A stretch of 42,994 nt of DNA from Longimycelium tulufanense (GTDB lineage: Bacteria > Actinomycetota > Actinomycetes > Mycobacteriales > Pseudonocardiaceae), in assembly GCF_014645795.1 (NCBI RefSeq), contig NZ_BMMK01000043.1:1-42994 (forward strand), in the 5' to 3' direction. Below the pieces are notes generated by a model, which saw only the letters and a program-made list of their open reading frames with translations, did not search any database and was not told the origin of the DNA. Position 1 is the first letter of the stretch. Every line of letters starts with the position of its first letter. The position numbers and the translations under genes are program-made. Positions 32,193 through 41,127 of this stretch are shown here, piece by piece.

Positions 32193-33248
32193 TCAGCCAG
32201 GCCACTCCGGTTCCGGCTCGGGAAGAGGATCGATCTCCGGAGTCAGTACGACCCCGGTAGCCGCTCGCACCCGCCGGACCACGTCCCGCGTGGCCAGGGC
32301 GAAGTTTGCGGCGCTCGCCCCGTCCTCGGCCACGAGCGTGTAGTGCTGGCGGGAGATGCGGACACCTGTGGCGAGCCGCTGACCCCGCCGGAGCCCAGCC
32401 TCCTTGATGAGCCAGCTCGCACTGACCCTGGTGCTCCCGTCCGAGAAGTCGTGGACCGGTGCGCCCTGCCGACGAAGCCGGTCGGCGGCTTCCCGATCCA
32501 CTGCGGGGCTGAGGAAAACACTGCCCACCGAGCGATTGTCCGGGCTGGTGGGGTCGAGGATCATGCCCTTGCGGGACCGCACGGCGCGCACCGCCACGGC
32601 TGCCTCGTCCAGCGCCACCTGGGTGCCCAGGGGAACGTCCAGCTCTTCGGCCACCTGCCGGTACCGCACCGGTGCGCTCAACACCGAGCGCCGGAGCACC
32701 AGTTCGACCCGCAGCAGCGTCCACCGCCGGGATCTCTTGAAACGACTGGTCCGGTGCCCGAAACCGCAGTCGGCTCTCGTGAGCCGGAGTTCGCGCCGCT
32801 GCACCCAGTCCCAGACATCGACACCGACCAGAACGTCGGCGATCTCCTGGCCGTACGCACCCACGTTCTGGATGGGGGCCGCGCCGACGGTGCCCGGAAT
32901 GCCGATCATCATCTCCAGGCCGGTCAACCCCTCCGCGATCGTGAGATCGACCAGGTCCTGCAACGGATGCCCTGCCTCGACGACCAGGACGACCAGGTCG
33001 GGGTCGGAGTGGTTCCGGAAGGTGACGCCCTGGTTCGACAGGCGCAGCACCGGATTCGGGCAGCCGCCGTCGTTGACCAGCACGTTGCTGCCGTGCCCGA
33101 GACACACCGGAGCGATGCCCACGTCCCGGACCAGCGCGACAACGTCGCGGAACTCGGCGCTGTCCGTCACATCCACCAGCAGCTTGGCCACGCCACCAAT
33201 TCCCAGGGTGGTCAAGGGGGCGAGCCGGACGCCGCGCTCAACAAGCAT
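32193..33248 (-). CDS. murB: UDP-N-acetylenolpyruvoylglucosamine reductase (MurB)-like flavoprotein
   Basis: The protein has 351 residues from ATG 33248, which overlaps the regulator stop by 11 bp. FAD-binding motifs include TTLGIGGVAKLLV, CLGHGSNVLVND and IGIPGTVGAAPIQNVGAYGQEI. The catalytic serine is S243 in GSVFLSP, and E338 in LTPEIDP is the C-terminal proton donor. In the motif usually written F-G-Y-R-x-S-x-F-K this protein has FGHRTSRFK, with H165 at the tyrosine. MurB reduces UDP-GlcNAc-enolpyruvate to UDP-MurNAc in peptidoglycan synthesis. It is far from any cell-wall gene cluster here, so it is probably an accessory copy rather than the housekeeping enzyme. Confidence 0.82.
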   Translation of the reverse strand: MLVERGVRLAPLTTLGIGGVAKLLVDVTDSAEFRDVVALVRDVGIAPVCLGHGSNVLVNDGGCPNPVLRLSNQGVTFRNHSDPDLVVLVVEAGHPLQDLVDLTIAEGLTGLEMMIGIPGTVGAAPIQNVGAYGQEIADVLVGVDVWDWVQRRELRLTRADCGFGHRTSRFKRSRRWTLLRVELVLRRSVLSAPVRYRQVAEELDVPLGTQVALDEAAVAVRAVRSRKGMILDPTSPDNRSVGSVFLSPAVDREAADRLRRQGAPVHDFSDGSTRVSASWLIKEAGLRRGQRLATGVRISRQHYTLVAEDGASAANFALATRDVVRRVRAATGVVLTPEIDPLPEPEPEWPG

Positions 33249-34608
33249 GCGGTCTTCCCATGTCGATAGTTGCTGACCTCGGGCCAAGGACGTCCTCGAT
33301 CCTCGTGCGCGCCGCGCGCGAGGAGGCGGAGTCAAGCCGCGCGAGCGCGGCATGCACCTTGGCCAGACGATCACGTACCCGTTTCGAGCTCAGGTGCGAG
33401 GTGAGTTCGAGTGCGGCATGCACCGCTTCGGCGGCACCGTCGAGTTCACCCAGATCCAGCCGCGCCTCCGCGAGCGAGATCGTGTGCAGCAGGCGATTGC
33501 GGGGCTGCTCGTCCCCGAACAGCGTGAGCCCCCGGACCAACTCGGGCTCGGCGCGCTGGGGTTGGCCCATGTCGAGCCAGGATCGGCCCTCGTCGGCGGC
33601 GAGTACCGCCGGAACCACCCAGGAGGCCCACGAGGGATCGACGACGGAGCCCGCCGACGCGTAGGACTCGGCCGCCTCGGCCGCGGCCCGCTGGAACGCG
33701 GCGACATCCATCAGGTTGGCGTGGGCGCGCGCTTCCCGGGTCGCCAGCAGGGCGCTGAGCCGGCCGCGCAACGGGTCCACCACTCCCTTGCGGGCCAGCC
33801 GAACCAGACGGAGTGCGTCCTTTCCCAGCCCGTTCCACGCGGCCTGGTAGCTGAGGCAGGACAGGATGTGGGCGCCCAGTTGTCGGTCTCCTGCCTTGCT
33901 CGCCGCCCTTAAACCCACCAGGAGGTACCGCTGGGCGTTGCCGTGCCGGCCGAGGTCGGCGGCCAGCCAGCCGGCCAGCTGGGCGAGTTCCGCCATGTGT
34001 TGGTGCAGGCGGACGGCCTGGAAGCGGTCATAGGAACAATTGCGCAGCAGCCCGGACACCCATCGCAGGTCGTGACGGATCCAGTCGAGTACCAGCGGCC
34101 CACCCTGCGTGTCGTCGAGATGCCGTAACTGTGCGATGCGGTTGTCTATGAGCTCCAGCGCCTCCGAGGTGAGCTCGACACCGGAAGGCTGGGGCCGCGG
34201 CGGTGGGAGCGGTTCGGTGAGCCAGTCCACCGCGGCGGAGATCAGGTGCGCGCCCGGAAGGGGAGCGGTCTCGCTGGGCGCGGATTCGTCCATCCATGTG
34301 TCGAGATGGTCAGTGTCGAGTCGGCTGCTCCGCTCATTACCGGTGGTTGAGGCGAGAGCGCCGTGGGGGGAGTCGATCTGGCCGGACCGCCTGGTGGGCC
34401 AGACCTGGTTCACCGTCACGTCCTCGTGGAGCTGGATGCTCAGGATCTCGGCCACGATGTCCGGTACGTTGCCCCGCGGATAGGCGCCTTTCAGCCAGCC
34501 GTACGGAGCCTTCGGACTGATGGTGCCGGCACCGGCCACGCGGTTGATCTCGCGGGCCAGGCGTTCCGGCGACCAACACAGCCGTCTGAGGTAAACGCTC
34601 AGCGACAC
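33238..34608 (-). CDS. NsdA-like transcriptional regulator with TPR-type C-terminal half
   Basis: GTG 34608 follows GAGAGGGG with a 3-4 nt spacer, giving 456 residues. The N-terminus SLSVYLRRLCWSPERLARE and ISPKAPYGWLKGAYPRG match the DNA-binding region of NsdA-type regulators, which repress morphogenesis and antibiotic production in Streptomyces. Residues about 200-440 are helical repeats (for example YLLVGLRAASKAGDRQLGAH and ALELTSHLSSKRVRDRLAKV). The MurB-like gene is translationally coupled after it, an arrangement that suggests joint control of development and wall synthesis. Function is inferred from similarity. Confidence 0.75.
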   Translation of the reverse strand: MSLSVYLRRLCWSPERLAREINRVAGAGTISPKAPYGWLKGAYPRGNVPDIVAEILSIQLHEDVTVNQVWPTRRSGQIDSPHGALASTTGNERSSRLDTDHLDTWMDESAPSETAPLPGAHLISAAVDWLTEPLPPPRPQPSGVELTSEALELIDNRIAQLRHLDDTQGGPLVLDWIRHDLRWVSGLLRNCSYDRFQAVRLHQHMAELAQLAGWLAADLGRHGNAQRYLLVGLRAASKAGDRQLGAHILSCLSYQAAWNGLGKDALRLVRLARKGVVDPLRGRLSALLATREARAHANLMDVAAFQRAAAEAAESYASAGSVVDPSWASWVVPAVLAADEGRSWLDMGQPQRAEPELVRGLTLFGDEQPRNRLLHTISLAEARLDLGELDGAAEAVHAALELTSHLSSKRVRDRLAKVHAALARLDSASSRAARTRIEDVLGPRSATIDMGRPHAC

Positions 34609-35161
34609 GTTTCCCCTCTCAACGACGTCCGACGTTACTCCGGTTCCGTCCCCGTGACGGGGGAAGGCATTGCCCACCGTCATCGGCCTGCGCATCGGAT
34701 TGACGCAGCTCCGAGAAGTCCTCGTTTCGAGGACCCGTCGCTGATCATCACCTTCTCCCGATCGACGATGACTAGGGGTGTCCAAGCGATCACCTCATGC
34801 TTAGCACGGGCAAAGGCTCAGCAGCCAGTTGTTGTCAGCGGTAACACTGCTCATTCGCACGCCGGCCGTTGTTGACCTGTGCGTTGAGAACTTCGCGACA
34901 AGGAGGTGTGCGAATATCGGGCGAATCCGGTGGCGGCTGGTCCGTGCCTGGACGACTCGGCGCGCGGCCGCAGGGAGAAATCGGAAGCAGCATGGTGACC
35001 GGCTGACCGGGTCGCCAGTCATGCTGACCAAGCTGACCCGGTCCTGACCAACGTGACCACCGTCAACGCTTCCCTGTCCCAGGCGGCGAAGGTCGAATAA
35101 GGGTGGTGCTCCAACCGCAGCACACCGACCCGCGCGGTGGGGGTCGCAGCACTGTCGCCGG
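34609..35161. other. Intergenic region upstream of the NsdA-like gene, no gene called
   Basis: No frame here carries a recognisable domain. A dense set of TGACC half-sites occurs at about 34993-35060, including the inverted pair gaccgggtc (about 35008) and gacccggtc (about 35034). It could contain operators for the NsdA-like gene. AAGGAGG at about 34900 is not followed by a usable start codon. Confidence 0.35.
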
Positions 35162-35201
35162 CCCGGTCACGTCATGTTATTGGGGGTATGACGTGACCGG
35201 G
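35162..35201. repeat. Hairpin copy A of an inverted pair; probable terminator of the MarR gene
   Basis: cccggtcacgtcat (35162-35175) pairs with atgacgtgaccggg (35188-35201) around a 12-nt loop. It lies 29 bp beyond the MarR stop. A near-identical hairpin in inverted orientation is at 37948-37985. Confidence 0.8.
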
Positions 35202-35230
35202 TGCGCCTCCGTCGGACCCGGCCGGCCAGG

Positions 35231-35662
35231 TCAGCGTTCGGCCGTCGGCAGGGCGTGCAGGGCGCGGACGAGCGGGGCGAGCTCGGGCAGCGACTCGGCC
35301 TCCTCGAGGGCGGCGTACAGCGTGCGGTCGTGCGTGGGCCGCGCGGCCGAGAGCAGCTTCTGCCCGGCCGGGGTGAGTTCGCTGTAGATGCCGCGCCGGT
35401 CGTCGGTGCACAGGTCGCGCGTCAGAAGGCCGCGCGTCTCCAGGCGGTTGACCAGCCGGGTGGTCGCGCTGTGGCTGAGCGCTGCGGCGCGGGCGAGCTG
35501 CTGCATGCGCATGTGCAGGCCGGCTTGCCGGCTCAGGGTGTCCAGGACGGTGTACTCGACCACGGACAGGCCATGTTCCCGCTGCAGTGCCTTCTCCAGG
35601 GCGTCCTCGATGCGGGCGTGGAGGGAGGCGAGTGTGCGCCAGCCCTGCGCCCGGGTCTCCAT
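35231..35662 (-). CDS. MarR-family transcriptional regulator
   Basis: The protein has 143 residues from ATG 35662. The winged helix is complete: LSVVEYTVLDTLSRQAG, MQQLARAAALSHSATTRLV, NRLETRGLLTRDLCTDDRRG and the wing YSELTPAGQKLL. MarR proteins are dimers that repress a neighbouring operon until a small phenolic or oxidising ligand binds. It diverges, across 720 bp, from an FAD monooxygenase gene, a common regulator/target pair. The long distance leaves room for another transcript. Confidence 0.88.
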   Translation of the reverse strand: METRAQGWRTLASLHARIEDALEKALQREHGLSVVEYTVLDTLSRQAGLHMRMQQLARAAALSHSATTRLVNRLETRGLLTRDLCTDDRRGIYSELTPAGQKLLSAARPTHDRTLYAALEEAESLPELAPLVRALHALPTAER

Positions 35663-36382
35663 GGCGTCGTCGGCGTAGTAGATGGCGACCTCCCTCGACG
35701 GCCGGCCGGCCCGTCCACCCGGAGTCTAGCCGTCGCCGTCTTCGCACTCACCCGGCCCGAGCTGGGAGAACGCTCCTCGTCCGAAGCCGGCCGAGCGATC
35801 TGTGGTACGTCGCTGCCGGCCTTCGGTGCGGCCGCGGGAAAGGGGTGAACCCAGGGCGCGCAGTCGAATTGGTCGCGATGGCATTTCGGCAGTCGTTGTT
35901 CCTGCGTCGCCTCCGGTGGCAGCTGACCAGGTCGGTGCGGTCTCGCGAACGACGTGCCGGCCTTGTCTCGTATGCCTTTCTGGCTCTCGGAACCTTCCTC
36001 CCAGCGACCCGGATAATGCTGACAGCGGTCTCGATTCCACTCTTTGTTCTGGTCGCCGGCGCAGCCATCGTCAACGCCGCTTACTGGTACCGAAGGGCAC
36101 TGGGAGACGAAACCGGCCCTCGCCGCGGTCCCCCGATCCACGGCACGAACGAAACTCCCACCCATGCCGTTGCGCCGGATACCAGGGTCTCCCGCCCACG
36201 CCAGGGTGAGTTCAACGCGGAGCGTCGTAGATCGTTGTGCCCTGGCCGGGATGGAAAGTTGTGCCTGGTGAGCGTCGATAAAGAAGCCGTCTGGCTGTGT
36301 TTGGTCGCCTGTTGGGCGGTAGTGAGCAGGTGGTGGGGCTGGGCACGATGCGATCGACAGGCACAGCGAGGTGGTGCGAGCC
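35663..36382. other. 720-bp region between MarR and FAD monooxygenase; possible small membrane ORF
   Basis: A plus-strand frame from ATG 35878 codes for a basic segment (MAFRQSLFLRRLRWQL) and then two hydrophobic segments (VSYAFLALGTFLP and LFVLVAGAAIVNAAYWY, about 35962-36092). It then degenerates into antisense-like sequence and stops far inside the next gene. There is no ribosome site at 35878. It could be a decayed small membrane gene. Otherwise the region must hold the two divergent promoters. Confidence 0.3.
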
Positions 36383-37810
36383 ATGGTGGGCGGGCAGACA
36401 CACGCGGTCGTCATGGGAGCGAGCGTCGCCGGGTTGCTGGCGGCGTCGGCCTTGGTCCGGCATGTCGACGCAGTAACGGTGGTGGAGAGGGATCGCCTGC
36501 CGTCGGGCCCGCAGCCGCGGCGGGGTGTGCCTCAGGCATGTCATACACATTTGCTGTTGTCCAGCGGCTTGCGGTCGTTCGAGGCGTTGGTTCCAAGTAT
36601 CTGGGACCGGTTGCGGGAGGCTGGCGCGAACCGGGCGCCCTTGTCGACCGGGGCGGTGCTGTTGTCGTCACAGGGATGGCTTCGCCGGTTTCCCGGTGAC
36701 CAGTTCTTGGTGACGTGCAGCCGGAACCTGCTGGAGTACGTGCTGCGGGCGGAGATCCTGCGTCAGGACCGAATCACGGTGGCGCAGGGCTGTCTGGCCG
36801 AGGGACTGCGGGGCGGTAACGCTCGAGTGGATGCGGTGGTGGTGCGCGACGAGGCCACGGGTGAGCGGCGTGAACTGGAGGCGGACTTCGTTGTGGACGC
36901 CACCGGGCGAGCGTCGCGCGCCGGTGCCTGGCTCGACAGGTTGGGGTATCCGAAGGCACGCGAGGACGTGCTGGATCCGGGCCTGGCCTACGTCACCCGT
37001 GTCTTTCGAGCCCCACCTGGTGCGGCCACGAGCTTCCCCGTGGTGAACGTGATGGCGGACCCCTCATCGGGGGAGCCAGGGCGCGCGGTGACACTCGCGC
37101 CGATTGAACATGGGCGGTGGATGGTGACCTTGGGCGGGACCCGTGGGGCGGAGCCACCCACCACCGAGGATGGCTTTGCCCGCTTCGCGCGGACGGCGGT
37201 GCGGCATCCGATCGTGGCGGATCTGATCGAGCATGCCGAACCACTGGGCCCAGTTCGGAGTTCCCGCAGCACGGTCAATCGGAGGTATCGCTTCGACCGG
37301 TTGCCCCGGTGGCCGGCAAACCTCGTGGTGATGGGCGATGCGCTCGCAGCATTCAACCCGGTTTACGGACAGGGCATGACCGTCGCAGCGCGTGCCGCCC
37401 TCGTGCTGAACGCGGGACTCAGCCATGATGGGCTGGGTGCGAACGCGGCGCACCGGATCCAACGCGTGATCGGCCGGGCCACCGACGATGCCTGGAACCT
37501 TGCCTGCGGGCAGGACATGTGGTTCCCCGGGGCGCTTGAGCGACGGCCGTCCCAATGGGCCCGGCTGCAACAGCGCTACATAGACCGGGTGATGAAGACG
37601 GCGACGAGTGAGCCGGACGTGGCAGAGATCGTCTTTGATGTTTTTTCCTTGTCGCGACCGGTCACCGCGTTCGCCAACCCCAAGGTTGCGCTCGCTGCGC
37701 TACGGGGCCCTGGCCAGCCACCGCTGGACGAACCACCGCTGACACCGGAGGAGTGGTCGCGTGTCGTGAGTGGGCCCGAAGATTCCGTCGTGCCAAAAGA
37801 GCGACGGTGA
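36383..37810 (+). CDS. FAD-dependent aromatic/terpenoid monooxygenase (UbiH/squalene epoxidase-like)
   Basis: ATG 36383 (MVGGQTHAVV) is used, with GTG 36371 as an alternative, giving 475 residues. The Rossmann motif GASVAGLLAASAL binds ADP, ERDRLP ends beta-2, VVDATGR (DG-like motif) lies mid-protein and GDALAAFNPVYGQGM is the flavin GD motif. This is the para-hydroxybenzoate hydroxylase fold, whose members hydroxylate or epoxidise aromatic or polyene substrates with NAD(P)H and oxygen. It may be controlled by the divergent MarR protein. It is 15 kb from the terpenoid locus, so a role there is only possible. Confidence 0.85.
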   Translation: MVGGQTHAVVMGASVAGLLAASALVRHVDAVTVVERDRLPSGPQPRRGVPQACHTHLLLSSGLRSFEALVPSIWDRLREAGANRAPLSTGAVLLSSQGWLRRFPGDQFLVTCSRNLLEYVLRAEILRQDRITVAQGCLAEGLRGGNARVDAVVVRDEATGERRELEADFVVDATGRASRAGAWLDRLGYPKAREDVLDPGLAYVTRVFRAPPGAATSFPVVNVMADPSSGEPGRAVTLAPIEHGRWMVTLGGTRGAEPPTTEDGFARFARTAVRHPIVADLIEHAEPLGPVRSSRSTVNRRYRFDRLPRWPANLVVMGDALAAFNPVYGQGMTVAARAALVLNAGLSHDGLGANAAHRIQRVIGRATDDAWNLACGQDMWFPGALERRPSQWARLQQRYIDRVMKTATSEPDVAEIVFDVFSLSRPVTAFANPKVALAALRGPGQPPLDEPPLTPEEWSRVVSGPEDSVVPKERR

Positions 37811-38344
37811 ACGCGACGACCACCCGCTGGGCGGCACGGCTCCGCCATCCGAGCAGGCCGAATCCCTACGTGACCACGTCTTCTCGTGCTGGCACTGCAC
37901 ACCCGTACAACCGGACCAGATTTGGTGGCGGGGAACTACGCGCCGAACCCGGTCACGTCATACCCCCAAAGATGACGTGACCGGGCCAGCGACAACGGTG
38001 GGCGACATGCTCCCGAGAGTGGGTTCTGCGGCCGTCATATCCGGTTGATGACTCGCGAGACAGCGGGGACGGGAACAGGACGACATCAACTCCCGTTGGT
38101 CCGGTCGCACGCGAGTTGCCTACTACGCACCGCACCACTAGATCCACCCTCGTTGCTCCGAAAGGGCTAGATGGGGCGTGTGTCGCATCACGATTACCAA
38201 GCTTGACGCGGCGAACTACGGATCTTCTGTATGGCGTCTGGATGTCTTCTGGGTGTAGCTTGCCGCTGGCCAGTCTGGCCGTCCGTGAGCGGTCTTTGGG
38301 GCCCGGTGGTTGGTTGCGTCCTTGGTGGAGGGGGAGAGCACATA
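37811..38344. other. 534-bp region ahead of the SARP gene
   Basis: It contains hairpin copy B and, near 38203, a possible promoter (ttgacg with ctgtat about 18 bp later) for the SARP gene. Frames in it read as noise. It is lower in GC than average. Confidence 0.35.
37948..37985. repeat. Hairpin copy B; probable terminator of the FAD monooxygenase gene
   Basis: cccggtcacgtcat (37948-37961) pairs with atgacgtgaccggg (37972-37985) around a 10-nt loop. Its reverse complement has a loop ending in tgggggt like copy A, so the two copies form an inverted repeat about 2.8 kb apart. Confidence 0.8.
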
Positions 38345-40324
38345 GTGCAGGCCGGGGAGGGCTTGTTATATGTCAAGTTGCTCGGGCCACCATATGCTTG
38401 GCGAGGTGAACAGGAGTTGCCGCTGGGTCCGCCGCGGCAGCGTGCGGTGCTTGGCATCCTGGCGGCCAGGGCGAACCAGGTGGTGACCCGGGACGAGCTC
38501 ATCGACGGCGTTTGGGGTGAGGAGCGCCCAGCCACGGCCGAGAACGGGGTGCACACCTATGTGGCTGGTCTCCGGCAGATACTGGAACCACATCGTGCCC
38601 GCCGTGCACCGGGCCAGCTGCTGGTCTCCAGCACAGCGGGATATGTACTGCGTTTGGGGACCGACCAGCTGGATGTCGACGTGTTCAAGCAACGGGTCCG
38701 GCAGGCCCACCGGCAACACGATGCCGGCGATCTGGTGCGGGCACTCGAATCGTTCGACGCGGCGCTGGGCCTGTGGCAAGGCATCGCGTTTGGTGGCGTC
38801 CCGGGTCCTTTCGCCGAAGCCGAACGAAACCGCCTGGACGAGATGCGGCTGGCCGCGACCGAACAGCGCGCCGAGGTGATGCTCGGGCTCGGTCGCGATA
38901 CCGAGGTGGCGGCCGAACTCGCCGGGCTGGTCATCGATCATCCACTGCGTGAGCGGCTTCGTGGTCTCCTCATGATGGCGCTGTACCGCTCGGGCCGACA
39001 GGCCGAGGCCCTCAAGGTCTTCCAGGACGCGAGGCAACTTCTGGTCGAGGAACTCGGCATCGAACCGGGCCGGGACCTCAGGCGCGTCCACGAGCAGGTG
39101 CTCAGGGGCGATCCGCTGCTCGAAACGGCGGGCAGGTCCCCGGTGTGGTCCATGCCCAGCCAGCGGAACCAGCCGGTCGAGCTACCCGGGGCGATAGCGC
39201 TGAAGAACGGCGAAGCCGCAGGAAGGGCGTCTCTGGGCAGGGCGGGGGCCCACGTGCTCTCGGTTCCACAGCTCCAACGCAGGCTCCTCCATTCACTCGA
39301 CGGTTCCCTGGGAACCCTCGAGGCGGAGTTCCTCCCCTTCCAGATCAATGCGGTTGAGAGCACCATCGCAGACTTTTGTGAGCAAGTCCTGCTGGCGTTG
39401 ATCAAACAGGACAACCCCGGGGAGGTCGTCCGCCTGCTCGGAAACTCCATCCGGGTCGGGGAACATGTGCTGATCACAAAGGTCCGTCCTGATCTACAGC
39501 GTGAGTGGGCACTTCACGTTGCTGTTCAGGACGCGCGCTGCCCCGATCTCGACTCCACGCGACACTACTCGCATGCGGACGTGCTGCTCGACGACGCGGT
39601 TGGTCGCTACAAGATCGTCCACATCACGGTGCCGAAGTCCCTGGGGCCGAGGTTCCCGGACAACGTGCATGAACGTGTGTCCAGTATGTTCCGGGCTGCT
39701 TATTCTTGGCTGGGTGAGCAGGTACGGCACGCACTCGTATCACTCGAGAGCACCTTTGAGCGAAACGCCCTGCAGCTGTTTCGACGCGAGTTCGCAGCCT
39801 ACGGCCGCAACTCGGTCGCCGAGCAGGTATGGCTGGTTCTGGTCACGCACCAACGTGTCTCCTACGCGGTCGACAACGACGTGGTGGCACGGGCACTCCG
39901 GTCGGCGCGGGACTTTCCGGGTCTGCAGCAAGCTCCCGCATCGATAGCGTCCGCGCTGCTGGCGAACTCGATCCCCTTCGAGAAAAGTTACTCGTACGAG
40001 GCGATCAGCAGCCGTCAGACGATCGAGATGAGTCTTTCCGCGGCCCCGTACGAGGACGTCGGCCAGGACTTCCTGCTCGGCCAAGGCGCCATCTACGCCG
40101 ATCAGATGCTACTCACGCCGCTCGCCACCGATCGCCGCGCCTCGATCCTGGCCGCCTATCCGCTGGCGCTGCGAACCGAGCTCTCGGACTTGCTCAAAGC
40201 GAGCAAGGAGAGGCTGCGAGACTGCTTGCGTTCGACCCCGGAACCGATGCGTCCCCCGGTCGTACCCGCTCCGGCCGAAGGGGACCGGGGACTGCGAAGA
40301 CTCGACGTGCACGACGTGCAATGA
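38345..40324 (+). CDS. SARP/AfsR-type regulator with an unrecognised 390-residue C-terminal region
   Basis: GTG 38345 follows GGAGGGGGAGAG with a 7-nt spacer, giving 659 residues. Residues about 8-100 form the OmpR-like DNA-binding domain (LPLGPPRQRAVLGILAARAN, VVTRDELIDGVWG, ENGVHTYVAGLRQ, GYVLRLG). Residues about 110-260 are the bacterial transcriptional activator domain (VDVFKQRV, FDAALGLWQG, RLRGLLMMALYRSGRQ, LGIEPGRDLR). The rest has no P-loop (GxxGxGK), no NB-ARC and no TPR signature. SARPs activate secondary-metabolite operons. The product may sense something with its C-terminal region. An RraA-family gene starts 59 bp downstream. Confidence 0.85.
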   Translation: MQAGEGLLYVKLLGPPYAWRGEQELPLGPPRQRAVLGILAARANQVVTRDELIDGVWGEERPATAENGVHTYVAGLRQILEPHRARRAPGQLLVSSTAGYVLRLGTDQLDVDVFKQRVRQAHRQHDAGDLVRALESFDAALGLWQGIAFGGVPGPFAEAERNRLDEMRLAATEQRAEVMLGLGRDTEVAAELAGLVIDHPLRERLRGLLMMALYRSGRQAEALKVFQDARQLLVEELGIEPGRDLRRVHEQVLRGDPLLETAGRSPVWSMPSQRNQPVELPGAIALKNGEAAGRASLGRAGAHVLSVPQLQRRLLHSLDGSLGTLEAEFLPFQINAVESTIADFCEQVLLALIKQDNPGEVVRLLGNSIRVGEHVLITKVRPDLQREWALHVAVQDARCPDLDSTRHYSHADVLLDDAVGRYKIVHITVPKSLGPRFPDNVHERVSSMFRAAYSWLGEQVRHALVSLESTFERNALQLFRREFAAYGRNSVAEQVWLVLVTHQRVSYAVDNDVVARALRSARDFPGLQQAPASIASALLANSIPFEKSYSYEAISSRQTIEMSLSAAPYEDVGQDFLLGQGAIYADQMLLTPLATDRRASILAAYPLALRTELSDLLKASKERLRDCLRSTPEPMRPPVVPAPAEGDRGLRRLDVHDVQ

Positions 40325-40383
40325 CCCACCGTAACTACCTGCAACAGAACAGAACCGAGTTCCTAGCCGAGGATGGTTGACAC

Positions 40384-41046
40384 GTGGTTGATTTCGAGAT
40401 GGTCCGTAAGCACGTCCGAGAGGTAGACACGCCCGCGGTCTGTGATGCCGACAAGAAGACCCGTGTCATGTCCGAGGCGATCCGGTGCCGGTCGAAGAAC
40501 CCTTCGCTGTGCGGGCCCGCCTTCACGGTCCAGTGTCGGGGCGACCTGTTCCCGGTCATCCGAGCACTCGAGGAAGCAGCACCCGGTGACGTGGTCGTGG
40601 TCGATGGCGGCGGCAGGGAGCTTGCGCTCGGCGGTGAGATATTCGCACGGGCAGCTCTGGCGAGGAAGCTCGCGGGGATCATCGTGGACGGCGGCTATCG
40701 CGACGTGAGCTATGTCAACACGTGCGATCTGCCCGTGTTCAGCCGGCACGTGACGCCCATGGCTGCGGTCGCGAACAGCCTCGGTGACCTCCAGGTCCCC
40801 GTGAGTTGCGGCGGAGTGGTCGTCTCCCCCGGGGACGTCATCATTGCCGATCAAGAGGGGATCGTCGTTCTCGATCCAGCAAGCGCCATACCGGTACTGG
40901 AGGCGGCGCGCGAGGTGAAAGCTACAGAAGCCGCCGTGATCAACAAGGTGAACGAGGGCGCTACGCTCGTCGACTGCCTCAACGTGGCCGAGCACTACGA
41001 CCGTTTGGCACAGGGGTCCCCCTCAACTTTGCGCTTCACGCCCTGA
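40384..41046 (+). CDS. RraA-family protein (4-hydroxy-4-methyl-2-oxoglutarate aldolase-like)
   Basis: The protein has 220 residues, GTG start 59 bp after the SARP gene. The motifs DTPAVCDADKK, DVVVVDGGGRELALGGE and AGIIVDGGYRD are the substrate/metal site of RraA-like aldolases, which split 4-hydroxy-2-oxo acids or decarboxylate oxaloacetate. The same fold gives the RNase E inhibitor RraA, but actinomycetes use the metabolic branch. The late segment SPGDVIIADQEGIVVLD is also conserved. A co-encoded BASS carrier suggests the substrate or product is a transported organic acid. Confidence 0.85.
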   Translation: MVDFEMVRKHVREVDTPAVCDADKKTRVMSEAIRCRSKNPSLCGPAFTVQCRGDLFPVIRALEEAAPGDVVVVDGGGRELALGGEIFARAALARKLAGIIVDGGYRDVSYVNTCDLPVFSRHVTPMAAVANSLGDLQVPVSCGGVVVSPGDVIIADQEGIVVLDPASAIPVLEAAREVKATEAAVINKVNEGATLVDCLNVAEHYDRLAQGSPSTLRFTP

Positions 41047-41127
41047 CCTCCGTTCCCGCAGAGCCGTGCTGACGTTACGTGCGCCGGATCGGAGTGGCGC
41101 AGCTGATATACGAGCCGGAAGGCTGCA

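Noticed and set aside
34829-35047. 72-residue plus-strand frame upstream of the NsdA-like gene
   Set aside because: No ribosome site and no recognisable domain. The neighbouring AAGGAGG is inside the frame and serves no start codon.
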